The translations under genes were made by a program, and so were the position numbers. Positions 24,154 to 34,948 of a stretch of DNA of 64,000 nucleotides are shown one piece after another. The notes beneath the pieces are model-generated. The model saw only the letters and a program-made list of their open reading frames with translations. It did not search any database and was not told where the DNA came from. Position 1 is the stretch's first letter, and every line of letters begins with the position of its first letter. Source of the DNA: Stemphylium vesicarium (lineage: Eukaryota > Ascomycota > Dothideomycetes > Pleosporales > Pleosporaceae); assembly GCA_004380135.1 (NCBI GenBank), contig QXCR01000011.1:1-64000 (forward strand), given 5' to 3'.

Positions 24154-25532
24154 ATGCATCTGCAGCACACCACAATGGTAAGTCGACCCGCCACGCCACG
24201 CCTTGGCGCATGCAGCGCGGTCTCGAATGACCGTTGCAACGTCAATGGGTATGGCCCTCTTCACATGCGTTTGGCGAGCACACGCGAGATGCAGCGCCTG
24301 AGGGCTTGATCACATCCTCCCAGCATGACGCGCCCGAGACTAACCGTGAAGCAAGATCAGCACCCGACATGGCCGTTAACGACCCGACCCCGGAGCCCTC
24401 ATACGAGACCGATAATGCTGGCAGCCGATCACGCGTAAGCCTGCCGTCCGAAGTTACTCCATCCGCAACGCGAACGCCTGCGAGCCGACAGACGTCGCCA
24501 GCTGCCGCCGCACCGGCGAGACGTACCTTCTTCGACCCTTGGAACAGCTCCAGCACTGGTCATCAGCGCGCTGAGAATCACCTTGGTGGCTCTACGTCAT
24601 GGCGTGTATCGCGCAACCTGAAGCTCGGCGAACAGTTCAAGGGTGGCATTGACGGAGGCAAGAGGGTCGCCGACACGGTTGGCGCGGGCAGCGCTGACTT
24701 TGCCAAAGACGGCCGCAAGGAGAGCGGCGCCTGGGAGAAGGGCGCAAAGGGCCTCCGAACGGGGGCACAGAAGAGCCTCACTGAAGTCTGGGGAGCAAGC
24801 AAGGCGGGCAAGAGGACATCCCACGAGAAATACATCAAGGGCGCTGCGAAAGGTGCTGAGGAAGACGCACATCACTGTGCACCAGGTACGCCTATTCTCC
24901 AGACTTGCGCATTCATCAAAAGCTAACATCCGCACAGAATCGGACGTACACGCTCAAAGCCATGTCTGCAATGACGCGTCAAGACCTCACCAGAAGCAAG
25001 TCTTTGCCGGCCTCTGCTTCTATCTCAACGGCTCAACTGCCCCCCTTGTCTCCGACCACAAACTCAAACAACTCCTCGCTGCACACGGCGCAAGCCACTC
25101 GATCGCTTTGGGCCGACGAACCGTCACACATGTTATACTCGGTACAGTGAATGCTAAAGGCGGCGCAGGCGGTGGTCTTGCAGCTACCAAGACCCAAAAG
25201 GAGATTGCCAGAACAGGCGGCAAGGCTGTCAAGTTCATCAATGCCGAATGGTAAGTAAGCTTTTGCGGCCCTTTTCACACACTCCCCAGTCGTCTTTCAG
25301 ATTCGTAATCGATCTTGGCCCTGGGACAGAACTTCCGATAAGATTCCATGCATGTCATATTCACCTTATGACGTTTTATGCTGACATTTTTGCGTCTAGG
25401 ATTCTGGACAGCATCAAAGCCAATCGTCGTCTTCCAGAATCACGCTACTCACCACTAAAGCTGGCGCCCAAATCCCAAGACAGCTTCTTTGGCATGATGC
25501 GCGCTACGGCTCCGAAGCAAGAGCAAGGATGA
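24154..25532 (+). CDS. BRCT-domain protein
   Basis: Four exons: 24154-24177, 24324-24885, 24938-25250 and 25400-25532, giving 343 residues if translation starts at 24154. Residues ~1-200 are low complexity. They contain an Ala/Gly/Lys-rich stretch with recurring short motifs (KRVADTVGAGSADFAKDG, EKGAKGLRTGAQKSL). Residues ~215-325 form a BRCT domain: QVFAGLCFYLNGSTAPLV, the glycine turn LLAAHGASHSIALGRRTVTH, and the signature Trp in FINAEWILDSIKANRRLP. BRCT domains bind phosphoproteins or DNA ends in damage responses. The arrangement resembles REV1's BRCT domain, but no polymerase domain follows. The start is uncertain. ATG 24175 touches a GTAAGT donor, ATG 24154 lies seven codons upstream in frame, and ATG 24369 would need no first intron. 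Confidence 0.82.
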
Positions 25533-27686
25533 AACCATGTCTCTCCATGCATGCAGCAACTCTCGCGGCTCGACCACGAGATCATCGCCTTTTTTTCTTG
25601 TTCGCGTTTATATCCCACCATACATAGCCCTTTTCCCACGTTTGCGGCAAGTCCCCGAAGCTAGAAAGAAGCAACGAAACATGACAGTAGTTCCAAAGCA
25701 CGTTCAAGCTAAGAGTATACGTTTATGTCGCATTTGGTTGGACCCTGGTTGGTACCCGTTTTCCTTCCGCTGCACAGCATCACATGGCTGGCCTGACAAC
25801 CGCCACCATTGCCCATGAGCCTTCTTTAGTCTGAAACTTGCTTCTTCCTGCTGCTTGCGGGGAAATCCGCTCAACCAAAACCGGACAATTACAATCTTCG
25901 GACCCAAAGGAAAAAGCCATTGGACCCTCTAATGGATTAATCCTTAAACTCGCTACGGTGGCGGCGGGGGACGCGATCGCTTTGACATCTACCTCACTTC
26001 CCTGCGACAACCCCCCAGCTAGCACGGGTTGCGCCATACCTGCCACGTTTTCCCTTGCCCTTGAAATGTATGTGCGTTTTTTTTGACCTTGCGCACAACA
26101 GCTGTCCGAACCTAATTTCTGCTTCCTTGGGGGCATTCGTGGGTTTGCGTTCCGACGACGGACACAGAGCTAAGCATGAGACTAGACAAGAAACAGACTG
26201 GTGGTGGAGTTATCCTTAGTGTTCGGGTGCCCCGGTCCATGGTGTCTGCTAGAGCAGAGCAATGCTTGGAAGAGGGGAAGAATACTACATCGCACGGAGG
26301 AGCTAAATTTTAGAAGCGGAATGAATCGTTGGATCGAGTTTTTCCAAGGCGTTTTGTTTCAACATCGAGGTTTTTTGGCGGATTGTTCATCGTTTGAACA
26401 TGTCTGTCTGTGTGTGGAAGGTGAGCGCCCGGATACTTCCGCTAAACGTGTCAGCACACCTTGACGAGAACGAGAACGAGAATGAGAACGATGACGACGA
26501 CGGCGACGGCGATGATGATGATGATGACAATGACGCTGCTGACATGAACCGGTGGTATTGGCGGTTTATGCCTGACATTGAACTTTGTTCTGATATCACC
26601 CATGTCCCCCAAGACCTAGACGCAAGATCAACGATCCACGATCCCAGATCTCAAAGACACCGTAACTTGGAAACATGTAGATCCGGTTCCCTTGTTTCTC
26701 CGGCAAGCAAGCGCAAGAAAAACCTTGGGTAGATACACTAGAACCTACCTGGTTACTCGCTCGCTCGCTCACATGGAAAACCCCGCAGAATAACCGTTCG
26801 GGCGCTCGCCGCTTCCGGGTAGAGTATCTCCAGTACGTAGTACAGTCACATGTTCTATTTCCCACGTTTTCTTGGTCTGTTTCGTCGTTTCCTCGTTTCC
26901 TCGTGTCGTCGTTTTTTTTCTGCCTGGAGAGAGAAAGGAAAGACGTTGAGTTTAGCGTGTATACACCAGCCACGAGTTGTGAAGCGTTGAGACGTACGGG
27001 TTGTAGCAGGACATGACATGACAATGGCGCGTAGTTCGTCGACTGATTCGCACCATGGTGAAGCAACGGTGTCGATTATACTTTTCCATCGTGTGCATCC
27101 TCTTCTTGCTGCGACAGCCATTATCCTTGTGATTGTCTGAGTCGTAAGGGAACGACTGTTCTGTCAGTGCGAAGGGGCTGGTTCTCCCGAAGGTTTGGCC
27201 TAGTGTGGCTGATTGTCGCACTGAGTGACGTTTGCGGGACTGGCACGTGGCTTATCTGGCTTTTTGCTGACATGTCCTTGTCTTGTATCAGTGTGCTGAC
27301 ATGCAGGGACGAGGGTCGATGGGGTGCCGCATCGTGCGTAAGCGCTTGTGGGGGGTCGTGGTTGTTACAACGACAGCTGTTCTTTTGGTGATGTTATTGT
27401 CAGTTTGATGGAATTGATACATCAAATCTTTCAAGATTGGAAGTGATTTGGCCAGACACATGCTTGTTCAACAGTAATATGAAGTGTGATACATTACTCT
27501 TTGTATTTTGATGAAGATATGAAATACATATCGAGGCGCGCAAAAACGCGTGTATGTGTCGCCCAGTAGCACTCCAAGTGCAAATATATCCGCGAGAAAA
27601 CGCCAATTGCCCATCGGTATCACAGTTCCATAAACGCCTCTTGTTCCTTGCTTGAAGTGCTTGTACACACCGTCAAATCCCACTCG
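25533..27686. other. 2.1 kb intergenic region
   Basis: Convergent region between the BRCT gene and FEN1. No gene was seen. It carries a purine-rich degenerate repeat at 26463-26530. Confidence 0.55.
26463..26530. repeat. Purine-rich GAGAAC/GAC/GAT degenerate repeat
   Basis: Tandem GAGAAC-like units pass into GAC, GGC and then GAT trinucleotides. One frame would read as Glu/Asn then poly-Asp, but no gene context supports translation. Confidence 0.8.
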
Positions 27687-29024
27687 TCAAGCAGCTGTCC
27701 TCGGCTTGGCCTTGGCCTCCTTCTTCGCCTTTGCATTCTGCTTCTGCTTCTTCTTCTTTTCCTCGAGCTTCTCATCAGCTTTGCGCTTCAGGCTGGCCTT
27801 CTCCTCGGCAGTCTTCTCAATCGGCTTGAAGAAGCCCTCTAGCCTGCTCTGCTGCGCCGACTTCATATTCTTTTGTAGCTTGGCCGCTCCGTTTCGTACC
27901 CTGTCTTCGTTGAAGTGCTTCTCTTCGACTAGGAATTTCACGAGGCCTTCAACGTCTGGTGCTTCCCACTTGAAGTCACACTCTGGGTCGTCGGCGGAAC
28001 GTACGTCGGGCTCGAGGAAGAGGAGGCGCGCATCGGCAAAAGGCCAGTCGTCTGGGATGGTGAGTTTCTTGGACGACTGCGACTTGATGTGCTCAACCAC
28101 GCCTTCAAGATCGTTGTGTTCGCGGAGCAGCTTGAGTGCAGTGCTGGGGCCGATGCCCTTGATAGGGTCGAGGTAATCGCAGCCGAGAAGAATACAGAGG
28201 TCGATGAACTAGACAGTTATTAGCATGACGTGATTTGGTGATTGATCGAGTTTGGTACCTGTTTCCGCTCCATGCCCAATCCCTCAAGCACCCTGTCCAG
28301 ATGGATTTCCAGAATAGGCTCCTTGCGCTGCTCGCTGAATGTCAAGTGTCGTAGCAGAATGGGCGAGTTAAAAGTCAAGGTATCCATATCCTCTGACGCG
28401 GCAGCATACACCTTTCCTCCCCTCGCCAGCTCGGCACACTGAGCTTCGGCCTCAGTGGGGGCAACAATGTACGGAATACCCATGAGCTTGAGCAAGCGTT
28501 GGCATTCCTCGTTGTGCTCCCGGGTCACCCTGACGGTTCGTCGCGAGAACTTTTCTACATCCTCGGCTGTACCGGTCTCTTTTGCCTCCTCGTGTGCAGC
28601 CTGTGCTTCGGTCTTGCGCTGGAATCGCTTTGCGAGCTCACCGGATTTGAGCTTGGGGGGAGCGCCGTCGAAGACGTAGAGCGGCTTGATGCCGTTGTCG
28701 ACCATGCGCATGGTGCGGTAGAACAGACCCATCAGATGCGATGTAGTCTCGCCGGTTTCGCTCATGAGTTGCTGGCCATCTGAGCGGACTGCGATGAGGA
28801 AACTGTAGATGCTCATAGATCTACACAACGTTAGGTTTGGTCAGGCGTGGGATATCAGACGTGTGCGTACGCATCCTGCATCTGTTAGTGGCCGTTTCAG
28901 TACCGAGCGGGCAGCGTAGACATACTATGGCAACTTTGCGACCGAATTGGTTCTTGATCTCGCCCTTCTTGACTGCCTCTGGAGTGTGCTCTTCGATGAG
29001 CTGGTAAAGGTGTTTAATACCCAT
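27687..29024 (-). CDS. fen1: Flap endonuclease 1 (Rad27/FEN1)
   Basis: Structure-specific 5' nuclease that removes Okazaki-fragment flaps and acts in long-patch base excision repair. Four exons on the minus strand: 28926-29024, 28871-28875 (5 nt), 28259-28820 and 27687-28208, giving 395 residues. The start MGIKHLYQLIEEH replaces the usual MGI(K/Q)GL. The metal ligands are present: Asp34 (VAIDASMSIY), Asp86 (VFDGAPPKLK), Glu158/Glu160 (PTEAEAQCAE), Asp179/Asp181 (SEDMDTLTF) and Asp233 in GCDYLDPIKGIG. A PCNA-binding box (QSRLEGFF) precedes a Lys-rich tail likely to hold the nuclear signal. Splicing the 5-nt exon GATGC between two 50-nt introns is the only way to restore the universally conserved ID-A-SMS segment. 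The gene is divergent from glutaryl-CoA dehydrogenase, 479 bp apart. Confidence 0.96.
28871..28875 (-). other. fen1: 5-nt microexon of fen1
   Basis: Reads GATGC on the minus strand, preceded by ...CACTAACAGATGCAG and followed by a GTACGC donor. It supplies the Asp34 codon and two bases of Ala35. The flanking introns are 28876-28925 and 28821-28870, the latter with a CCTAAC branch site before TGTAG. Confidence 0.85.
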
Positions 29025-29503
29025 CGCGGCAGATTATCTTGCGCAGTGTATTGATTTGTAGGGCTCCGTGTGTTTTCAATCAAGGGTGTTGAGGGTGAGA
29101 GCAATGGCAGGTGTGGAGGCTGGAGAAAGTAAAGTGACGCCAATCATCGTCACGTCGCGTTCGCGTCTTCGGGCGCGCAATCACGGTCACCCATTGCTTG
29201 GCATTGATTACCCCACATATTGCCTTTGATCGCTTAGTGAGGCTCTGCGCGTTACATGGGACACACGTGCGTCCTGTACGATGTCGGACGTTAGTAGCCA
29301 TCTGGACGTGTACCGTGACTGCGTGCTTTACGTGATGATGCGTGCTCTCTTGCCACCGCGGAGTCTTTCCGAACCGCGGTTCTTTCGACGGTGGGGTTTC
29401 CGAGGCCAACATCACCCGGCTACGGATATCGTCTCTTCTTGCCGGATATAACAATTAAACTTCCTTTCCGACCTTTTGTTCGACGGTTCAACATTATCAC
29501 AAA
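29025..29503. promoter_or_regulatory. Putative bidirectional promoter fen1 / glutaryl-CoA dehydrogenase
   Basis: A 479-bp gap between two divergent start codons. No specific motif is claimed; the shared-promoter role is inferred from the arrangement. Confidence 0.4.
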
Positions 29504-30927
29504 ATGCTCCGCCCAGTATACAGACATGCCTCCAGGCAATTGCGCACCCCGGTCCGGACCGCGGCTATCGGGAAGCGACACCTACATGCTCCTGTGTCCT
29601 TCGACTGGCAAGATCCGCTGAAAGCCAACGACTTGTTGACTGAAGAAGAGCAAGCCATCTCAGAGACAGCCGAGTCATATTGCCAAGAGCGCATGCTTCC
29701 AAGAGTACTAGGTACATCAAACTTCGAATTCGCCTCTGCAGTAGCTAACGAATTACCCAGAGGCATACCGCAATGAGAACTTTGACAGGAAGATCATTGA
29801 AGAGATGGGCGAGCTGGGTCTGTTGGGTGCAACCATCAAGGGCTACAAGTGTGCCGGCGTCAGCAGTGTTGCAGCCGGTCTGATCACGAGGGCTGTGGAA
29901 AGGGTAGATTCAGGGTATCGTTCCGGCTACTCGGTGCAGAGTTCGCTCGCCATGGGAGGCATTGAGGAGTTTGGTTCCGAAGAACTCAAGGAACGTCTTC
30001 TGCCCAAGATGGCAAAGGGTCAATTATTGGGCTGCTTTGGTCTTACCGAGCCCAATCACGGATCAGACCCGGGCTCGATGGAGACAGTCGCAAAGGAGCA
30101 TCCGACGAAGAAGGGCTACTACTCCCTGTCTGGATCAAAGACCTGGATCACAAACTCGCCCATTGCCGATGTCTTACTTGTATGGGCCAAGCTAGAGAGC
30201 ACAGGCAAGATCCGTGGTTTCGTCGTGGAGCGTGACCAGTGCCCACCAGGTACTCTAGAGACCCCACCAATCAAACACAAGAACGGACTGCGAGCCTCTA
30301 TCACGGGCATGATTCAGCTCGATGAGTGTCCAGTGTCCGAGGCCAACATGTTTCCAGAGGTGGAAGGCCTGAGAGGACCTTTCAGTTGTCTGAACTCGGC
30401 AAGATATGGCATTGCGTGGGGTACCATCGGCGCACTGGAAGACTGCATCGCACGAACACGAACATATGCGTTGGAGAGGAGGCAGTTCAAGAACAACCCG
30501 ATCGCCAAGTACCAGCTTGTGCAGAAGAAGCTGGCTGACGCAACGACCGATGCTGCGTATGGAATCCTCGCAGCCCATCAAGTCGGACGACTCAAGGACG
30601 CGGGCAAGGCTGCGCCAGAGATGATCTCTATGATCAAGAGACAGAATTGTGACCGAGCTCTAATCAACGCTCGAACGTAAGTTATACGGCACGCCTGTGT
30701 GGTACAGACTGACTGTTTTCAGACTCCAGGAAGTGTTTGGTGGAAACGCAGTCTCTGATGAATACGGCATCGGAAGGCACGTTGCCAATCTGTTTGTGAC
30801 GCAGACCTACGAAGGGCAAAGCGACATCCACTGTGAGTTTCCATGGTGAACACGCGGAGATACAAGCTGATATTACATAGCGTTGATTCTCGGTCGAGCA
30901 ATCACGGGCCTTCAGGCGTTCTGTTGA
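29504..30927 (+). CDS. gcdH: Glutaryl-CoA dehydrogenase, mitochondrial
   Basis: FAD enzyme of lysine/tryptophan breakdown that oxidises and decarboxylates glutaryl-CoA to crotonyl-CoA. Four exons: 29504-29711, 29761-30676, 30723-30832 and 30881-30927, giving 426 residues. The Arg-rich N-terminus (MLRPVYRHASRQLRTPVRTA) looks like a mitochondrial presequence. Conserved acyl-CoA dehydrogenase features include ERVDSGYRSGYSVQSSLAM (with the glutarate-binding Arg of GCDH), CFGLTEPNHGSDPGSMET, SGSKTWITNSPIADV, CLNSARYGIAWG, and QTYEGQSDIHSLILGRAITG with the catalytic Glu. The combination SGYRS plus TYEG is specific to GCDH among the family. All three introns are 46-49 nt with canonical ends. The C-terminus ITGLQAFC matches the usual end of the family. 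Confidence 0.96.
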
Positions 30928-31686
30928 TGGAGCATGATTTTACGAGGATACATTCTGGGTGATGCTTGGGCCGAACGCATGCCGGCTGTTGCTGTACCAC
31001 CAACCATTACATTTAAAAAGGCGACCCAATCACGTGTAGCTCGGTCAGCGGTAGGCGCTTGCTGCAGATGTTGTGCATGCAGACAATGTTTATTTAGAAG
31101 TAGATGCAGGTCAAACCATGTCCAAGTCGATGCACACTCGCCTCGAACGCGGCAAGTATCACGTCTGATTGCTCGTATCCCCAGTGCACGTCGCCACCAA
31201 GGCGACGGTTGGAAGGCAGGCTAGTGTGAATGGGTCGCCGCCTAGAGTGAATAGACAAACGTGAATGTCAGCCCTGACGCTTCTTCTCCGGGCTTCGATA
31301 GGTTGCCACCCAAGTGTGGCTTCTGCACCGCATGGGTCGGTGAATTTTGTGGGCAGTGACAGTCGGGCGGCCAGTGTCTCGCCTCTTGCGGTTGGTGCCG
31401 ACACATGATAAATGCAAGCGCCCTTGCTCAGGCCAGGCCGCTTTCTTCTGCAATCAACCTTGCCGCTTGCCTCTCACGTGTAGAGAGCCACAGGTACGTG
31501 AAGGTGTGGGCGGAGGTGCCTTGGGCCGCTGATACGCCGCACTTGCTGTCTTTGGACCCCCCGCTAACTAACCGCCTTGCCTGCGCAGACATCCCACTTC
31601 AACTCTTCAACACCATCTCTCTCTACCACAACAACGGCCATACCGCATCACCCACCACACCCCACCCACACATAAACCCAGCAACC
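30928..31686. other. Intergenic region gcdH to ubc4
   Basis: Downstream sequence of gcdH, then the promoter of the E2 gene. Short open frames only. The last 100 bp are CA-rich, as in fungal 5' leaders. Confidence 0.55.
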
Positions 31687-32509
31687 ATGGCTCTTAAGCG
31701 CATCAACAAGGAGCTCACAGACCTCGGTCGGTACGTGAAATACCTGCCCTGCCGTCGCCGAGGCTCGCACTTTTGCTCGCATGCCGGCGACGGGCCGCGG
31801 GGGGCGCTGTAGCAAAGACGCCTCAACGCCAAATCCTTACGACTCGCGACTTGCGATTGTGGTGAATAAATGTGGCTAACATGGCTCTTCTAGTGACCCT
31901 CCCTCTTCCTGTTCAGCTGGCCCCATCGGAGATGATCTGGTACGTCACGCTCCGTGCAAAACCCTGCGGCTGAGGCGCTCTTGCCAACACGACCGCAGGC
32001 GAGGCAACTGCGCCGAACAAGGGAAATACTGACTTTGATCTAGTTCCACTGGCAAGCAACCATCATGGGTCCCGTACGTTCGCTCGACAAATTCCTCGAC
32101 AGCCTGCATGCAGCGACTAACAAGTCCAGGGCGACTCACCATATTCCGGCGGTGTCTTCTTCCTAGCGATCCATTTCCCCACCGACTACCCCTTCAAGCC
32201 CCCGAAGGTCAACTTCACCACCCGCATCTATCACCCAAACATCAACTCCAACGGTAGCATCTGCTTGGACATTCTGCGAGACCAGTGGAGCCCTGCTCTG
32301 ACCATCTCAAAGGGTACGACTTCCGGACATGAACTCAAATGGCCCGGGACATTACTGACGAATTTACAGTGCTACTGAGTATCTGCTCTATGTTGACAGA
32401 CCCGAACCCCGACGACCCGCTCGTTCCCGAGATTGCACATGTCTACAAGACGGACAGGTCCCGTTACGAATCGACGGCACGTGAGTGGACCCGGAAGTAC
32501 GCCATCTAA
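31687..32509 (+). CDS. ubc4: Ubiquitin-conjugating enzyme E2, Ubc4/5 class
   Basis: Carries ubiquitin as a thioester and passes it to substrates with RING or HECT E3s, in bulk and stress-induced protein turnover. Five exons: 31687-31730, 31894-31939, 32044-32073 (30 nt), 32130-32313 and 32370-32509, giving 147 residues, exactly the Ubc4/UBE2D size. The sequence is near-diagnostic: MALKRINKELTDLGRDPPSS, FHWQATIMGP, YPFKPPKVNFTTRIYHPNI, then the active-site Cys85 in NSNGSICLDILRDQWSPAL. The HPN motif sits at residues 75-77, and the terminal REWTRKYAI is intact. Intron 1 is long for this window (163 nt). The gene is co-directional with gcdH but independent. Confidence 0.97.
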
Positions 32510-32971
32510 GCAGGCGTACATGGGGAGTGGTGGAGCATGGTTTTGTCAGCACCTGCCAGGGGAAATACAACGAGCGTGAAGGCGGGTGATTATCAAGAAC
32601 GCATACCTTTTATGGCATGGTGACTGACGGGAGTTTTCTGTTCTACAACATGCATGCTGGACGGGTTTCATAGTACTTGCTATCATCACTCTTAGCAGAA
32701 CAGGCCCATTTCTCTTCGTCTCCAGTCTTTTTAGAGTGCACTCAACTAATCTGCCTTTCGGATCTAGACTATGAGGTCATTCGGTTGTCGCTGATTCCTA
32801 ACCGCCAAATATTTCATGTCCATGGTTTGCGGAATGATTCATGTCGATGAGGTTTGCAATGATGTTGCTATTGTTACATTTGCGTTGCATGAGTGACCTA
32901 TCTGGGGTTTTTTCAAGGTGGACTAAATTTTGCTCGAGCTGTCCATTACCCGAGCTATCCATTACCCGAGC
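32510..32971. other. Convergent intergenic region downstream of ubc4
   Basis: A 3' flank with no gene. Near 32940-32970 there is a short imperfect 16-bp direct repeat (CCATTACCCGAGC twice) just beyond the end of the degenerate tail described at 32972-33269. Confidence 0.5.
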
Positions 32972-33269
32972 CTAAACAGTCTCCGTCGACTTTTGTGCTA
33001 GTGTAATCACCTCCTCTACCACTTCGGTCTTGCCTTCTACTTTCTCCACTACTTGTCCCTTGACCTCCTCTACTTTCTCTTCCGCTTGTTCTTTGGCGTT
33101 TACCATTTTTTCCTCTGCTTGGTCCTTGGCTTCTTCCACTTTTCCACTGCTTGCTCTACCTGCTCCTCTATTTTTTCCCATGCTTTCACCTCAGCCTGCT
33201 CTTCCGCCTTTTCCACATTCTCCTCTATCCCCTTATCCATAGCCTTTGCATCTACCGTGTCTTCATGCT
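32972..33269 (-). pseudogene. Frameshifted Glu/Lys-rich C-terminal extension of the nucleotidyltransferase gene
   Basis: Directly beyond the stop codon of the nucleotidyltransferase (33270), open sequence continues in shifted frames. One frame encodes EQLKHEDTVDAKAMDKG... and the next VEEAKDQAEEKMVNAKEQAEE..., ending at 32972. Each frame change falls at an A homopolymer on the coding strand (T runs at 33280-33284 and 33140-33143 on the + strand). One extra A in each would give a continuous Glu/Lys/Gln/Val repeat tail of about 120 residues with coiled-coil character. It could be a genuine truncation by mutation, a sequencing error, or non-coding leftover. Introns able to bridge it would have to be 35 nt or less, so splicing is unlikely. 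Confidence 0.6.
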
Positions 33270-34948
33270 TCAGTTGTTCTTTTTACTTGCTTCCCTGACC
33301 TTCTTCGCTAAGACGGATAGTCCCTTTTGATCCTTCTCGAGCAGCCTCTGACCATACCTCTGAATACTGCGGCGGCGCGGCATATCAAGCATGTAGGAAG
33401 CGCCGACCAGAGGAGCGAGCAGAGATGGACGGGAGTTGACCCTCATGTCTGATTCAAGCTGCTTCGATAGGTGGGCAAGGGTAGTCTGGACATGGGTGAT
33501 GGCTATGCCTTTCTTGCCGAGATCGTTGGTTTCGTCGGCCGGATCGCGGAGGGAAAGCATGTATTCGGGCAGAGGTTTTGATTTCCCTTCCTAATAACGG
33601 TCAGCGAATGAAGGCACAGGACAAGGCAGAGTTACTCACCGCGATCTTAGCCCTAACTGTATCTGTGACACAAGGGTGTTGTTTCTTGTCAAACAGCTCG
33701 ACGGGTTCGATAGAGATGCCATGTCTGGTCGTGTCGAATTCGCTATAGAACTTGAGGAAGTTGACGAGCCCCCCGGCGGCGTCTTGTCTCGGATGTGGCG
33801 CATGCTTGATGCTAGCCACCACCATCATGAACAGCGAGTATGACCCAAATCCACCCCGGAAAACGTCGGACAGGCCTCGTACATCGAAGGTGACTTTGAC
33901 CACGTAGTACAGCATTTCAAGGTATGGTATTTCCGCCATATAACGCTTCATTATGGCAGTCGAGTGCGAGGTGTCATTGGAAAGGACAATCTGGATATCC
34001 AATCTGGTATGTTTGTCTTGTGCGGAGATGAGGGGGTAGCGTGCGTGACGGACGCAGGCCATGAGGTAACCATGAGTAGCCTTAAATCCGCGCTTGAACA
34101 AGGCTACGAGCTTGTTAGCTGCTTTCTTTCGCTCTTCCCTTGTGGGTGGCGGCAGTTTCGCTATCTCAGGATCGGACGGCTGCCCGGGCCACAGTAGACG
34201 GAGATCAATGTCTGAGGTAGCGAGGGCCACGCCGTGTCGTTGAGAGCCAAAGACTTCGACGTCGTGCTTCTTAAGGTAGGTTCGTACGTGTTTTTGCGTT
34301 CTTTTGATGAGTTCTTCTCTGGCTCTAGCCTCAGAAGGTTGCGGCTTGGTGTAATTGTAGAATTCTTGGATTTCCTTCTCCAGCCTAGCGGACATTGTCA
34401 GTGTGCGGATGTACCATGGAGGAAATTGGCTACACAAACACGTCTATGCCCGGCATATCCTTCTGTTTTCTTCTCAGACTCCATGGTAGCGAGCTCTCTT
34501 TGATGGGCTGAGGGGCGATTGCAGGCTTCGCAATAACGCCCTTGTATCCCCTCGAGTCTTGGAAGGCAGCCCTGGCGTCAGCCAAAAGTTTTTCGGACGG
34601 GGTTTGTGCAGACTGGCGACTGGCGTATAGTAGCTGCTTCGTTTTCTCCGATGGAACTGGAACTGAATGGGGTTCGCTGCGAACATTTTCTATCTTCCTT
34701 ATTTTCGGTGCCGAATTCGCCTTGTTGGATTGCGGTTTGCCATTGGCCTCTTCCGAGTTAACAGCTACCTCCTCAGCCGTCGGGCTGTTTGTACTGGGGT
34801 CATCTTGTGTAGCTTCGGTCGCGGTCGAGGAAAAGCGTGGGTGATGAAAGTTTGGTGGGCTGTGAGCGACAAAATGGTCCCACAGCGCAATTGACGGGTT
34901 GAAGCGGTTGGGGGCGCGGCATATCAGGTGGGTGCGCAGGGGCTGCAT
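33270..34948 (-). CDS. Trf4/5-type non-canonical poly(A) polymerase-like nucleotidyltransferase
   Basis: Three exons on the minus strand: 34440-34948, 33640-34384 and 33270-33590, giving 524 residues. The N-terminal ~150 residues are disordered. They begin MQPLRTHLICRAPNRF with RFSSTATEA near residue 40, a mitochondrial-presequence-like composition (inference). From PWSLRRKQKDMPGID onward the sequence follows the Trf4/Cid family: EFYNYTKPQPSEARAREELI, then the catalytic VEVFGSQRHGVALATSDIDLRL with GS at 216-217 and Asp228/Asp230. A central domain has VKVTFDVRGLSDVFRGGFGSYSLFMMVVASI, the nucleotide-recognition-like helix region. Such enzymes add A or U tails to RNA for surveillance or maturation. 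The exon 1 donor (GTTTGT) was set by phase. The stop at 33270 is followed by a frameshifted open tail. The gene is divergent from tps2. Confidence 0.87.

Noticed and set aside
26394..26732. 112-codon frame with Glu/Asn and Asp runs
   Set aside because: It follows the GAGAAC/GAC repeat only; flanks show no coding character.
33140..33300. Splicing as an explanation of the shifted frames after the nucleotidyltransferase stop
   Set aside because: The only GT-AG pairs that would keep a frame give introns of about 35 nt or less, shorter than any other intron in the window.
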